A stretch of 64,000 nucleotides of DNA from Piliocolobus tephrosceles (lineage: Eukaryota; Chordata; Mammalia; Primates; Cercopithecidae), in NCBI RefSeq assembly GCF_002776525.5, contig NC_045441.1, positions 125,371,610 to 125,435,609 on the forward strand, read 5' to 3'. Shown piece by piece: positions 11,372 to 23,144 of this stretch; position 1 is the stretch's first letter, and each line of letters begins with the position of its first letter. Below the pieces are notes generated by a model, which was not told the origin of the DNA, searched no databases, and saw only the letters and a program-made list of their open reading frames with translations. The position numbers and the translations under genes are program-made.

Positions 11372-11997
11372 TGATATAGTTTGGATGTTTGTCCCCTCCA
11401 AATCTCATGTTGAAATGTAATCCCCTGTGTTGGAGGTGGGACCTGGTGGGAGGTGTTTGGGTCATGGGGATGGATTCCTCATGAATAGCTTGGTACTGTC
11501 CTTGCAATAATGAGTGAGTTCTCGCTCTGAGTTCATGTGAGATCTGTCTCTTTAAAAGACTGTGACACCTCCCCCCACTCTCTTGCTCCCACTCTTAACA
11601 CATGATGCGCCTGCCTCCCCCTTTTCTTCTGCCATGGGAGTTCCATATGCACCTAACTCTGGAGCTCCCAAGTTTATAAAACAATTGCTAATAGACATAA
11701 GAAATGAGATAGACAGCAACACAATTATACTGCGGGATTTCAACACTCCACCAACAGCACTAGACAGGTCATCAAGACAGAAAGTCAACAAAGAAACAAT
11801 GGATTTAAGCTATACCCTGGAACAAATTGACAATCTACCATGATTGGAAGTTTCCCGAGGCTTCACTAGACGCAGATGCCAATACCACACTTCCTGTACC
11901 AGCCTGCAGAAATGTGAGCCAAATTAAAACCACTTTTCTTTACAAATTACCCAGTCTCAGGTATTCCTTTACAGCAATGCAAGAATGGGTTAACACA
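11372..11997 (+). mobile_element. MaLR solo LTR (MST/THE1 type), interrupted
   Basis: The LTR opens 'tgatatagtttggatgtttg' and closes in the conserved 'aaattacccagtctcaggta' block ending at 'gggttaacaca'. Flanking pentamers 'tgagg' and 'taagg' differ by one base and fit the 5-bp target duplication of this superfamily. The extra length compared with the usual ~400 bp is explained by an L1 piece at about 11637-11833. Confidence 0.9.
11637..11833 (+). mobile_element. L1 ORF2 (endonuclease domain) fragment inside the LTR
   Basis: The translation contains APNSGAPKFIKQLL and the catalytic-region block DFNTP, so it derives from the endonuclease domain of L1 ORF2. It has no L1 3' end and no poly-A tail. 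It is bracketed by 'tctgccatg' (11628-11636) and 'tctaccatg' (11834-11842), which look like a 9-bp target duplication with one change. Confidence 0.88.
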
Positions 11998-12002
11998 TAA
12001 GG

Positions 12003-13115
12003 CTTATGAGTTAACTGATTTGTGACCCTCCCAAATATAATAAAGAACAAATGAAATATCTAACCATTGGGAGCCCTCTCTGTGGCTCTCCAGTCAGTTG
12101 GATGGAGGCTCACAGGGGTTATAACTACCTCATGAGATCAGCAGGTTATAATCCCTCCTAGGATTATGTAACGCACTATGCAGATATTTATAATTATATT
12201 GTGAAGGAGAAATTAGATGTGCGAGTATACATTTTGAAGTAGGAGGAAATGAAAAGGGACAGTAAGAGTAAAAGGTTTGGCTGCGATTCTGTTTGGTAAA
12301 ACCTCTTTTGAACAAAGATTTCCTCAAAGAAACGAGAGCAAAATATAATCAGCTTGAGGGCTCTGAGTATAGCATTGTGTCATATGGATCAAAAGGAAGC
12401 TTAAGCTTTTGATCCCTTTTCTCAGGTGGGGAATGAGATTTAGAGGTATGTCAGTATCTACAAATTCAGTTCTAAGATGTTGAGAAGAAGCTTTGAAGCC
12501 AATAAAAAAGCATAAGGCAGGATTTCATTAAAAATAGTTATTGGGAAACATTGAGCAGTGGTGTGGAATATTGGGCTAGCACTGGAATATGGGATTATGC
12601 ACATACCCTGAGATGCCTCTGTGCCCAGTCACACCACAAGCTCTGAAACAGCACCCCTGAAATTTCTGCTGCAGACCTCAAGCAATGACTTCATAATGTT
12701 GGGAGCACTGGCAAAATCCGGTGCCTTGATGAGCCACTGGGAATGATGGCTGCAATCTTAACAGTTAAGTCTTTAGTCAGAGACGAATGAACTCATTTAA
12801 TACAAAGCTTTTTCAAAATCCATGGGGGTGATTATGTAGACAGTCATAACTAAAAATAGTAATCCCTGAAAGTCTCATCCCATATTTACATTGCATTTAA
12901 AGGGCTATAAAGTTGGCATGGTGATTATATCCTATTGTGTCCAACATTTGGCATTGGAATTACTAAGGACCCATAACTTAACCCTCAATACTTTTGAGAT
13001 AGAATTTATATAATGATGAATGCTTTATTAAAGGTAATAATGATAGTGTCTTTACCATTTTCCAGTTCACAGAACACTTTTTCACACATTATTTTTGAAA
13101 GACAGAGTTTCTCTA
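12003..13115. other. No recognised feature
   Basis: No repeat family or gene recognised. Confidence 0.5.
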
Positions 13116-13122
13116 TAAACTA

Positions 13123-13146
13123 AAAAAAAAAAAAAAAAAAAAAAAA
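13123..13146. repeat. Poly-A run
   Basis: A stretch of about 24 A without an obvious retroelement upstream. Confidence 0.9.
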
Positions 13147-13167
13147 GATGGTGTTCAGCAGTTTTAG

Positions 13168-13602
13168 TGGTATAAATTGTCTCCCCCAAAATTCAGATTT
13201 TGAAATCCTATCCTCTAGTACCTCACAATGTGACATTATTTGGCAATAGGGTTGTTGCAGATGTAATTAACTTGAGATGCAGTCATTAGGGTGGGACCAA
13301 TGCCAGTATGACTGAAGTCCTTATCAAAAGAGGAGATTTGGACACAGGCATGCACACAGGGAGAACATCACATGAACATGAAGGCAGAGATCGGGTGATG
13401 TGACTACAAGCCAAGGACCGCCAAAGCTTGCCAGCCAACCATTAGAAGCAAGCAGAGAGGCATGAACAGATGCTTCTTCACAGCCTTGAGAAGGAAGCAG
13501 CCAACTGACAACTTGATCTTGGACTTCTACACTCCAGAGCTATGAATCAGTAAATTTGTGTTTGTGGTATTTTGTTATGGGAGCCCAAGCTAACTAATAC
13601 AG
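13168..13602 (+). mobile_element. MLT1-type MaLR LTR
   Basis: The hallmarks are 'ctcccccaaaattcag', 'gggtgggaccaatgc', 'ttgatcttggacttc' and the terminal 'ggtattttgttatggg...agctaactaatacag'. This is an old mammalian ERVL-MaLR LTR, strongly diverged. Confidence 0.85.
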
Positions 13603-13838
13603 CAGTCATCAACACATCCATGTTATTTGTGATTGTTCTGCAGCTTTGAGTGTTACCTTTTTTCCCTCCCACTTTCCCCTGAAACCTTCTGAAATTGGAG
13701 GTTGGTTTCCTTAGAGAAGGTATGGATGTTGGTAAGGTTGGGTGAGGCCTGGGTAAGGAGGGGCAGGATAAGCGGTGTTACAGGGTGAATGCCTGAGCCA
13801 GCAGAGGATGGTGAATGGTGGCCTGGAGAGTAGAGGCC
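13603..13838. other. No recognised feature
   Basis: G-rich stretch without recognisable repeats. Confidence 0.45.
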
Positions 13839-13839
13839 A

Positions 13840-14388
13840 GAGAGAGAAAGACAGTCCATGCAAATGGACACCAAAAGTGAACAGGAGTAGCTATTTTTAT
13901 ATCAGACAAAACAAACTTTAAGGCAACAGTGGTTAAAAAAGACAAAGAGGGACATTATATAATGGTAAAATACCTTGTCCAACTGGAAAATACCACAATC
14001 CTAAATATATATGCACCTAACTCTGGAGCTCCCAAATTTATAAAACAATTACTAATAGACCTAAGATCTGGGATAGACAGCAACACAATAATAGTGGGGG
14101 ACTTCAACACGCCATTGACAGCACTAAACAGGTCATCAAGACGGAAGGTCAACAAACAGTGGATTTACACTATACCCTGGAACAAATGGACTTAACAGAT
14201 ACATACAGAACATTCTACCCAACAACCATGGAATATACATTCTATTCAGCAGCACATGGAACTTATCCAAGAAAGACCATATAATAGGCCACAAAACAAG
14301 CCTCAATATATTTGAGAACATTGAAATTATATCAAGCATTTTCTCAGACCACAGTGGAATAAAACTAGAAATCAACTCCATAAGGAAC
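13840..14388 (+). mobile_element. L1 ORF2 internal fragment (endonuclease/linker)
   Basis: The span runs from 'tccatgcaaatggacaccaaaag' to 'aaaactagaaatcaactcc', corresponding to an internal ORF2 region that includes the C-terminal part of the endonuclease domain. The open frame at 13929-14195 reads KDKEGHYIMVKYL and APNSGAPKFIKQLL. There is no poly-A tail and no 3' UTR. The middle third is the same ORF2 region as the fragment at 11637-11833. Confidence 0.92.
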
Positions 14389-14393
14389 CTCCC

Positions 14394-14545
14394 TTGCACC
14401 AAGTCTCTTTTTTCCCTCACTGCTGCCAGAGCCATCACTCTAAAATATGTATCATTTCACTTATTTGCTCAGGGCTTCAGTGGCTGGCCAGAACATGCAG
14501 GATTATACTGAAATTCCTTGGCAGGTACCCTCTTCATTATTGGCC
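14394..14545 (+). mobile_element. L2 LINE remnant
   Basis: 'cactgctgccagagccatcactctaaaa' followed by 'gggcttcagtggctggccag' follows the typical L2 3' wording. Limits are approximate. Confidence 0.65.
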
Positions 14546-14567
14546 TACTTTTCCATTTTTTTTCTTT

Positions 14568-14750
14568 TTTTTTTTTTGAGATTTATTGAAGTATGACTGA
14601 CAAATAAAAATATCTATTCAAGGTGTACAGTGTGCTGTTTGGATATACATATACAGTGGACAGATACAGAAACAGAAATACTGCACCATCTCACTTCCGT
14701 GTGGAATCTAAAAAAGTCAAACTCATAGAAACAAAGAGAAAGCTGATTTT
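14568..14750. mobile_element. Old L1 (L1M), probably inverted/rearranged
   Basis: After a poly-T run, 'gagatttattgaagtatgac' is an L1M 3' UTR in minus orientation. By 14690 'gtgtggaatctaaaaaagtc...actcatagaaacaaagag' reads as an L1M segment on the plus strand. The orientation switch suggests twin priming. Confidence 0.65.
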
Positions 14751-15815
14751 TCCAATTTTATAACCTGCCTAGTGTTTTCTTTGGAACTCTAGCCACGAGG
14801 AACTATCAACTAATTCGCTTCCTGAATGTGTTGTGCTCTTCTGCATGGGTGTTCAATTCCACTTGCTTTTTCCACTTTTTGCAATGCTATTTCTTCTTTG
14901 CTTTTTTTGCTGAAGTCCTTTTTGCTTTTTTGCTGAAATCCTTTTTGCTTTTAAGGCACCCTAAATGTGGCATTTCCCTTTTACTTCATGCTGGGCATAT
15001 AACAGTATGGAAGACAGCCAATAATTTAGTTGATGATATATGCATCAAACAAACCATCATAAATAATTACTTTATTTTCATTATTTTAAGGACTTTGGAG
15101 GGGGAGTGTCCAACAGGTGAAACATACCTGAAATGATGAAAGTGAGGCTACTTCTCTGAAGAAGTGCTATTTAAGGCAAAATGTAAAGACTATATAGGAG
15201 TTCTCCAGGCAGAGAGTGGGCAAAATGGCCTTCTGGCAAAGGAAGCAGTGTATATGAAGACCCCAAGAGAGGAGGAAGCTTCCTCTCCTGGACTCATGTG
15301 GTATCTGGAACATGTATGTAGGTGAAAGCCTTGTATTGTTATAATAATTTTCTGGCTGTGGGTCTTTTAAATGTGGAATGTAGGCCAGTCCTATTCATAC
15401 TTATGTTCCCAGAATCCTGCACAGTACTCATGCATACACAAAATTAGCACTTACTTTAATGTTTGTGAATAATGGATTTAATGAAATAATGACTTGGATA
15501 GATGGATGAATAGATGGTTCAATGTGCTTAAAAGACGCTATATATGGGTATCATGAAGTTAATAAACAAAATGAAGGTGATGAATATCAGCAGAAGAAGT
15601 AAATGACACAATCCACCAGATGAACCAGGGTCATATCCAGGGTCAAGAATGCAGGTAGAAATCTTGACACTGGCAAATCCATGCAAGGATTGAGTCAAGA
15701 ATCAGGAAACTTTCTTGCAGGAAACTGAGTCTAGGAATAACACTGAAACTCAGTCTTCTTTAGATTGTTGGTCTATACAACAGAACAATCAGAGAACATT
15801 ATTAGGCTGGAAGAG
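14751..15815. other. No recognised feature
   Basis: Contains a short direct repeat around 14895-14955 ('tttttgctgaagtccttttt' and 'ttttttgctgaaatccttttt') but no assignable element. Confidence 0.5.
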
Positions 15816-15817
15816 AG

Positions 15818-16357
15818 TTGGCAAATTATGGTTTATAGGTCAAATCCAGCCTGCTGCCTAGTTTTGTAAATCAAGTTTTATTTTTTAATTTTGAGACGGA
15901 GTTTTGCTCTGTTGCCCAGGCTGGAGTGCAATGCCATGATCTTGGCTCACTGCAACCTCCGACTCCCGGGTTCAAGCGATTCTCCTGCCTCAGCCTCCCA
16001 AGTAGCTGGGATTACAGGTGCCTGCCACCACGCCCAGCTAATTTTTGTATTTTTAGTAGAGATGGGGTTTCACCATGTTGGCCGGGCTGGTCTCAAACTC
16101 CCGACCTCAGGTGAACTGCCTGTCTCAGCCTTCTGAGGATTATAGGCGTGAATGCTGGGATTATAGGCGTGAGTCACTGCGCCCAGCCATAAAGTTTTAT
16201 TAAAAGACAGCCACACTCATTTGTTTGTCATTTGACTGGGGCTGCTTTCACACTCTAATGTTAGAGTTTAGTGTTTGCTATAGAAAGCACATGGCCTGAA
16301 AAGCCTAAAATTCTTACTGTCTAGCCCTATACAGAAAAGGTTTGCTGGCTCTTGGTC
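15818..16357 (-). mobile_element. hAT-type MITE split by an Alu
   Basis: 'ttggcaaattatggtttata' to 'aaatcaagttttatt', then after the Alu 'taaaagacagccacactcat' to 'acagaaaaggtttgctggct', form one ~230-bp element. It is the reverse complement of the 'gtcggcaaacttttctgtaaagg' family. A second copy lies at 52355-52565 in the other orientation. Confidence 0.75.
15883..16191 (-). mobile_element. Alu inserted into the hAT MITE
   Basis: Full dimeric Alu in reverse orientation. The duplication 'aagttttatt' flanks it exactly at 15873-15882 and 16192-16201. Near its 5' end a short block is doubled ('gattataggcgtgaatgctgg' then 'gattataggcgtgagtcact'). Confidence 0.96.
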
Positions 16358-16389
16358 TGGAACATCAACTGCTTGCTCAATGGTATTTT

Positions 16390-16592
16390 TGAGTGCTACT
16401 AAGTATTAGGCACTGTTCTAAATTCTTCACATGTTAACTCATTTAGACCTTGTAACAGTCCTGTAAAGTAGGGGTTATTATTATCTCCATGTGATGGAAG
16501 AGAAACTCCAGGCACAGAAAAGTTAAATTATTTCCCTAGGAACGTACAGCCAGTGAGCTGTGGCCTTAGCCACTGAGCTATACTGCCTCTAT
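16390..16592. mobile_element. MIR SINE remnant
   Basis: 'gttaactcatttagaccttg', 'taggggttattattatctcc' and 'acagccagtgagctgtgg' follow the order of the MIR core and tail. Ancient mammalian SINE. Confidence 0.75.
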
Positions 16593-16599
16593 ACAGAAG

Positions 16600-19500
16600 C
16601 ATACTCGTTGTTGTTGTTGTTGTTGAATGGGTATAATAGGTGGGAGCCTCTTAGAGAGGGGAAAGTCACACCATCACTCTCTTAAATATAAGCTGAAGAC
16701 TGGATGGCTCGTATATTCTTGCTGCTCCCCCAGTGGCTACTCTGAAAATTCTTGGAAAGATGTAAGTAGAATTTAATGACCATTTGTTTCTTTATCCAGG
16801 ACTGATAGCCATGCATGTAAGATATCATTTACTTCTTGCTTAATACACTTTCACAAAGTGAATTGTGTGATTTTCCTAACTCAGTAAGGTATAAGCTATA
16901 GTCAGGCATAGTAGCTTTCCATCCAATTAAATATATGTTACAGGAGTTGAAGCTGGCAATTTTTAACATTGAGTAAATCAGTGAGATAGTGTAGGTTGCA
17001 AGTCTTCAATAACTTTACCAAATTTTCTCTTGTGATAATATGAACCTGTCTAGAGAAAATCTAAAGATTTGACTAGAAGTTAATACTAGTAGTCATGATT
17101 GCAATCATATCATACATTTTTTGTAGATCTTAGGACTTGATAAAAAAGATTTAAGAAGTGGTACATAATCTGGAGTATCCATTTTTTTGGAGAGAAAATA
17201 AAGGAGAGGTAGCTTACATCTCATAAATGCTTCAAGGTCATCATTTCTCCCTGTCTTGCTAGAACAGGAAAATAAGGAACAAGACAGATAGCTGTCAGAA
17301 CTCTGATTGTCCCCTGTTCTATGCGAAACAGGACACGAAGGCCAAGGTGACATTGATAAAGACGTGCTGTGACATGTGTTGGCACAGTATAATAGTGATC
17401 ATCGCCATGGCTGGGATGTGTTCTTGTACACTATTTTCTGTAACAGGAACATTAGCTTCTACTGGCAGAATCTTTTCTTCCTTCGATGCGTGTCTAGTTA
17501 TGAGACTCTTTCAGCTGGGTCAAGTGGTCCCCTGGTTCCTCTGTAGACGGAGGTGAGAAGGAGACAGCCATCTGTTTGGATGGCTTGGAGATTAACCTGC
17601 CTGAAGGGAGGGAGTTTGGAACAGATGATGGCTTTCAGACTTGGGTCCAGGATCCCTGCCTAGAATGACTGATCAGGTCTGTAATGCCAAGGGTCATTTC
17701 TTCTGCATGTTTTGGACAGTAGCTATTGAACTGCTGGGTTCCCAGTCACTTCCACCTAATTGGGGAAAGGGGGCCACCTGCTCAGTATCCCCAAAATAGC
17801 ACCATTCTCCACCTTGCCCTCTTAGTCTCACCATCTCTCTGAGTCTTAGGGCTCACAGCCTGCACTGCCGCAGAGGTTCAGGTCTGCAGGCTTCCACATG
17901 GCTAATGTGATTTTATTGCTAAGTCCAGGAGGACTTGCAGAGCATGATGCATGTGTCATCTGAGGAATTCAGAGCTGTTAAAAAATAGTTCATATAATGA
18001 GTAGGAAATTTAAACAACTTTATTGGAAAATGGGCCATATCATACACTTTTCAGAGATTCTTCTATGTGACTATAGAATGGCACCATGAAAGCATCATCT
18101 GTTTTCTGTTTATGCTATTGACCATGTCAGGTTATTTTTTATTGCCATATATATTTAATTTTGACAGTGAACAGATCTACTAAAAATAGAATTACAGCAT
18201 ATCATCTTAATTACAGCCATTTCAGTTGCTCATCAACGTAACAAAGAAAAATGGAAGGGTTACCATAACATTGCTGATTCACCATCTCTTAATAGCTTTC
18301 TGTGAGTGTAGCATGTACTACCAGATAATTGTGAAGATTAACTCTTGCAGATAGGATGCCTGTACCTATTTTTAATAATTTGTAAGCACTGAGGAAGGAT
18401 GAAGAGTTGGAAATACAAGTCTGCCCTTTTATCTTTATTGAACTGTTGGGTATTTAGTTTGCTTTTTTTACTTTTCCCTTTTCCTTAATTGTTTGTTATG
18501 TTGGAGAAGAGACTGGGGATAGCAAAGAAAGGAAGCAGTTAAATTGCTGTAAGAGTCACAGACAACACCTTTAGAATAAATTAAAGTCCGTAAGAATGAG
18601 TTTCCATATCTCTAAAACTCCACATAGCTTATTTAATACTGCACAGAAGGCAGGTTATTGATCTGTGTGTGTAGTTGTTGGTTGGCAGAGAGGGAGAGTA
18701 GTATATTCCAGAAGCTTCTCTCAGTCTGCAGCATTACTCTAAGCAGGAAAAGACCCATGATTCCCTGTAGTGTCTTCAGCTGCCTCTATTAATCCGTTGT
18801 CAAAATCATGGCAACAAGACACAAGGCAAATAGCAGTTTTGTATCATCTTGCTTATCAATATGACCATGAGTAAGTGCTAGTAGTCTTCCCTTATGAAAC
18901 TGGGTTTTATAAGCAATAGACCAGATGTATATGCCCTTACATTATAAATATACCTTTAAAAGTCTGATGTCTAAATCATGATATGGAATCATTTCCAATG
19001 TATAAAACTTAAAAATTCCAGAACAGAGCACAATGTTTATTTCTACCAGCTTTCTCTACATTAAATAATTGTTTCAATATCAGGATGTGATTGGAGCTTG
19101 AAGAAGCTTCTCTTGGGATATCTAAGTATGGAATCCATTTTGATTAAATTTACTGGTAGTTGTGTCAGTATGTAAATGGCATCAAATAACCACTGATCAA
19201 TCTCCTTGAATGCATTAACTAGCCAAAGTTCAAGTAACAATGGCTTAGGAACAGATCCAGATTGTGTGGAGTCTGAGGCTGTTAAGATTTGGGAGCTTTA
19301 TCTGAGAAGAAGAATACAAAGTTGCATATGCTACATTTGGTATGAAAATGAATATTTATTTAGAATGAGAAATCACAAGTTATGCATTAAAAACTATACA
19401 GAAATGAAATCATCACAAAATCCTGAAAAATAACAAAGTATTTTATTAACTTTCTGATACACTTCTATAATTGCTACATTTTTAGTTGCATTCCCTTTGC

Positions 19501-21060
19501 CTCTTCAAATGGAAAAATTTTAAATATAATTTTTTATAGAGATAATAGATAATAATCTTTCCTTTATCATGGTGGATTTATATTACTGATTTAAATTGAT
19601 TTATATTACTGATGGTTTGGCAACATTTATTTCAGCTAAGAAACCATCTATTGGTAATATTATGCAAATGTTTAGGATTCTTGTCAAACTGCAAGAAATC
19701 TCTTTAAACTTTGCTTTATATATAAAATTTATATTTTAGGCATTTTAAGTTATCTTAGGCAGTATCTATTCTGAAATGTTATTTGATCTGACAACACTCA
19801 TGAAACAGTGTTTTCGACATTCTCGTGCAAATTGTGTTTTTCTTTACTAAGACATTCATCTGCTTTTACTTTTTTATTTTTGGGTTGGAACAGTCCTGGT
19901 GTAATTCCTTTTCTCGTGTTCACGATACTGATCTGCAAGCTTAGTTTCCATTGTGATATAATAAGAATTTTGGTGATACTGAAACTTCTGCCAATCTTCT
20001 CTTTCAGTTTACGTTTTGGCTTTTTTCTTCATATCACATTTGAATGTTAGTATTATCCATAATTCTGAAAAATTAAAATGAATCTGAAATTAATGCATAA
20101 ACAAGAGTAGTTCAGTGCATCTAAAATTGCTGCTATATTTTGTTCAGCTAAAAGTGTTGTAATCAAATTAATCTTATACTACACACAGTGACTGATTAAT
20201 GAATATTTTACACTTGTTTATTCAGTCTATTTCACTGCCTTGGTAATTATATTGTGTGTTATTTCATCTAGAACTACTAGACTTTATCGGAACAATATGT
20301 GTTGGATATTCGGGGATACAATCCACTATCTTGGGATGCATAAAATATGTAACAGCTATAGGTTTGTGACTTACAAACACAAACATTCTGGTAAATTTCA
20401 CATAAAGAAAGTATTCTCATAGAAATGGGGAAAATGTGTGGTGCATTTATATTTGTGTATGTTGCATAATCAAGCTCATTCCTTATAGGAGGAAACTTCA
20501 ATTTTGATCATGTGTCAATGAGAACAGAATCTTCTATGCAAAACATTACGCAAATTAGCTCTTGGCTTCCTACATTTCAAACCTTATTTCCCCTTCACAA
20601 CCCACATAATTTTGGTGCTGGATAAGTTGTAGACCGTGTTAATGTCATAGTATAACTTCTGGCCAAGCATTTCTGATAAAAATGCCAGGTAAGTTGACAG
20701 GATGGGCTGTAGAAACATTTCTGGAAGTCATTCCTGTACCGAATGGCTGGTCACAACTTAATAGAAATGTCTGAAGTTACAGACACCTGCCCTGTTAAAC
20801 CCCAACTCAGTATATCCCCAGCTCAGCTTCTTGTTAGCCTAAAACGCAAATGATTCATGATTACACCAAAGTTACCCTACATAGGAGAAAATGTGACAGA
20901 GGAAATGAGAGCATAAAGAGACAGCAGTCTAAACCACTATAGTTTAACTGTTTCTCATTTGAAAATTTACAAAATTATATGATAGTATCAAGCATGTCTA
21001 GGTCTTCTCATGGGAAACTGTAAGGTGCAAGACCCATGAAGCTCATAGTACACCTCGCTC
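16600..21060. other. No recognised feature (4.4 kb)
   Basis: The longest stretch without a confident repeat apart from a short (TTG)n at 16608-16626. Composition is AT-rich after 18 kb. Open frames at 17105-17353, 17347-17556 and 19206-19433 show no known domain, no splice context and no repeat origin that I can name. Confidence 0.5.
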
Positions 21061-21067
21061 TGGGGGC

Positions 21068-21232
21068 AGATCTCTCTCTCTCTCTTCTTTCTCTTTTTCT
21101 CTTTCTTTCTCTTTCTCTCTCTCTCCTCCCCCCTCCCTCCCTCCCTCCCTCCCTCCCTCCCTCCCTCCCTTCCTTCCTTCCTTCCTTCCTTCCTTCCTTC
21201 CTTCCTTCCTTCCTTCCTTCCTTCCTTTCCCC
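21068..21232. repeat. Pyrimidine tract: (TCTC)n, (CCCT)n, (CCTT)n
   Basis: About 165 bases of almost pure C/T on the plus strand pass through three repeat units in order. Open frames through it (poly-LPPSLPPSF or GREGGREGG) are artefacts. Mirror-symmetric purine/pyrimidine tracts can form triplex DNA. Confidence 0.96.
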
Positions 21233-21312
21233 TCTTAAGTTCACTTTGCAATGGCCAGGGAGTGATTTCATCCCTTCAATGTGATAGACAACACAAGCTT
21301 TTTTTGAGAAAG

Positions 21313-21318
21313 GAAGGC
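21313..21318. repeat. Provirus target-site duplication, left
   Basis: 'gaaggc' abuts the LTR and recurs exactly at 25565-25570. A 6-bp duplication is typical of betaretrovirus-like (ERV-K) integration. Confidence 0.95.
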
Positions 21319-21732
21319 TGTTGGGGTGATCAGACCCAACACCAGGTCGTGGGGCGATGAAGTCTGGCGGAGTCAAAGGATTGAGAAAAAGACAGTTTGA
21401 GAGAGAAAAGTGGGACTGGGGTCATTGCGATTGTGGGGGCTGCAAAGGCCCAGAGCTCTGGGAACCCATGCTATTTATTGGTAATCCAGCAGAGAAACAG
21501 GTGGTGAGAATGTGGCGGTCAAAAGGGCAGGCACATGATCTATAGCTGTGATGGTTTAACATTTATAAGGAACATGTTCTGCTACTTGAGATAATGGGAA
21601 TACAATCGATCTAGGAGTCTAGGAGGGCCAGAAGCAAGGAGCCAGCAAGTCTAGACACATTCCAGAGGACATTATGTCAGACATGCAAGCCCTGCCTCAG
21701 TATTTTTCCCAAAACTCAGCTTTTTCCCAACA
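21319..21732 (-). repeat. 3' LTR of the provirus
   Basis: Pairs along its whole length with 25135-25564, with many substitutions and a few indels (the largest near 21600). The difference between the two LTRs, by eye close to a tenth of positions, indicates an old integration or later rearrangement. Confidence 0.95.
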
Positions 21733-21752
21733 TACACCCCTTCTCTTTTTGT
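21733..21752 (-). promoter_or_regulatory. Polypurine tract
   Basis: On the minus strand the bases before the 3' LTR read 'aaaaagagaaggggtgta'. A purine run directly upstream of the 3' LTR is where plus-strand DNA synthesis starts in retroviruses. Confidence 0.88.
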
Positions 21753-22479
21753 AAAAGAGAAGGTATGATTATTACTATTTTTATTACTAGCTATCAATAT
21801 TATTAGCATAAAAGGTGACCTTTTAATTGAGCAAGAGGATTGCAGGCTGTGCAGCCCTTAATTGCCGGTTGGTGATCCAGCTTCATTTTTCTTAGCCCTT
21901 ATGCAAACTGGAGTTGCTCTGTTTTGAATGCTCTACACATATCTCCCCTTTCTCTTTTACAAGAGGACCCTTGATCCTAGGGGTTGCAGAAGGATAAAGG
22001 TCCATCTTCTGTAACTTCTTGCTGAATGAGGTGATGATATTCCTGCCTAACTATTAGGATCTCTTGTATTCAGGGAAGAGAAGAGCTGAGTCAGAAAGCA
22101 TTGGTCCATTAGGCATCGTGACTCTGGTCAGTCCTCATTCCATCTTTGCATTCAGATACATGGCTCATGAATCATGGCTCATGGCTCGTACTGGGGAAAC
22201 CCAGTCCATAGCTGGGATCCATGGGTCCCTCCAGTCTCCCATTCCATGATTGTACACATCTTGAGGGCATATACACGGTTTGTTCATCTCCTGCAAAAAT
22301 GCAAGCATACTGTCACCCCCACATTAGTAAATCTATTGAAACAGAAGCAAAAACTTTTGTGGCTGTAGCACGGAGGCCACTGATGTTGAAAAACAGGCCC
22401 CTTCTAACAGAAGGCACAGGGAAAGCAAATCGAGGCTTTTTAGACCTTCAATTCTCATTGTACAGGTGGGTCTGCTAGA
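21753..22479 (-). other. Proviral 3' internal region, no env recognised
   Basis: Between the pol remnant and the polypurine tract I recognise no envelope-like frame. The open frames here are short. HERV-K14I proviruses are mostly env-less, which agrees. Confidence 0.6.
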
Positions 22480-22740
22480 TGCTGTGGCTCATGATAGATC
22501 TTCAGATGTTTGGTGGGCACCCACACAGGCAGCTGATCGTTACCCAGAGAGACATAAGCAAATCCTCTTCCCCATGTAATTATCTTTCCTGTTTTCTAGC
22601 TCTTTGTATGTGACCATATTGTTTTCTAAGGTCTGTGGCATTAAGATGAGTTAAAGAATGTAATGTTTGTGCATCAGCAAAAGCTGCAGACACCAAAGCA
22701 TCTGCCCTTTGATTACGTTTAAAAGACCAAAAGGTCCTGT
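22480..22740 (-). pseudogene. pol: pol remnant: RNase H end and integrase
   Basis: Read on the minus strand, a block at about 22708-22650 translates as ADALVSAAFADAQTLHSLTH, matching the RNase H to integrase transition of betaretroviral pol, including the first histidines of the integrase zinc-binding domain. Only ~60 bases later, near 22577-22500, comes WGRGFAYVSLGN and WVPTKHLK, which resembles the integrase C-terminal end. The catalytic core between them is absent, so this is a deleted gene with frame changes. The enzyme would cut viral RNA in hybrids and join viral DNA to the host; this copy cannot. Confidence 0.75.
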
Positions 22741-22940
22741 TGGAGAGAAAAGAAAGAGTATTTTTATCCTTACCTCCCTCCCCTCTATTCCTTTTATGTT
22801 TGCCCTTTGAGTCATAGCTAATTTCTGCAGTTCACAGTGTTCTTGTCTGTCTCTGCAAATCTCTGGTAGTCTTTACTAATCTCTACTTTTGTACCTCTTT
22901 GGGGCACTGGTCAGTACTTCTCTAGGGCATTGACCTTATA

Positions 22941-23108
22941 TTGCTAGTCTTCATCTATCTCTATCTATCCCTGTGGTACCTGTTAGTTCCTGTGAGTTCC
23001 TGCAAGTCTCTCTCTCTCTATTTATCTCTATCTCTATCTCTGTTTATCTCTATCTCTATTTATCTCTATCTCTATCTGACTCTATCTCCATCTCTATCTC
23101 TCTGTTTA

Positions 23109-23144
<36 letters not shown>

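Noticed and set aside
15891..16136. Alu-derived open frames (also at 37388-37709, 46456-46802, 54028-54342)
   Set aside because: These are the familiar translations of antisense Alu DNA and do not indicate genes.
16600..20422. Several 60-80 codon frames as small genes
   Set aside because: No conserved motif, no initiation context that stands out, and composition like the surrounding sequence.
20988..21376. Gly/Arg/Glu- and Pro/Ser-rich frames
   Set aside because: They translate a pyrimidine microsatellite on either strand.
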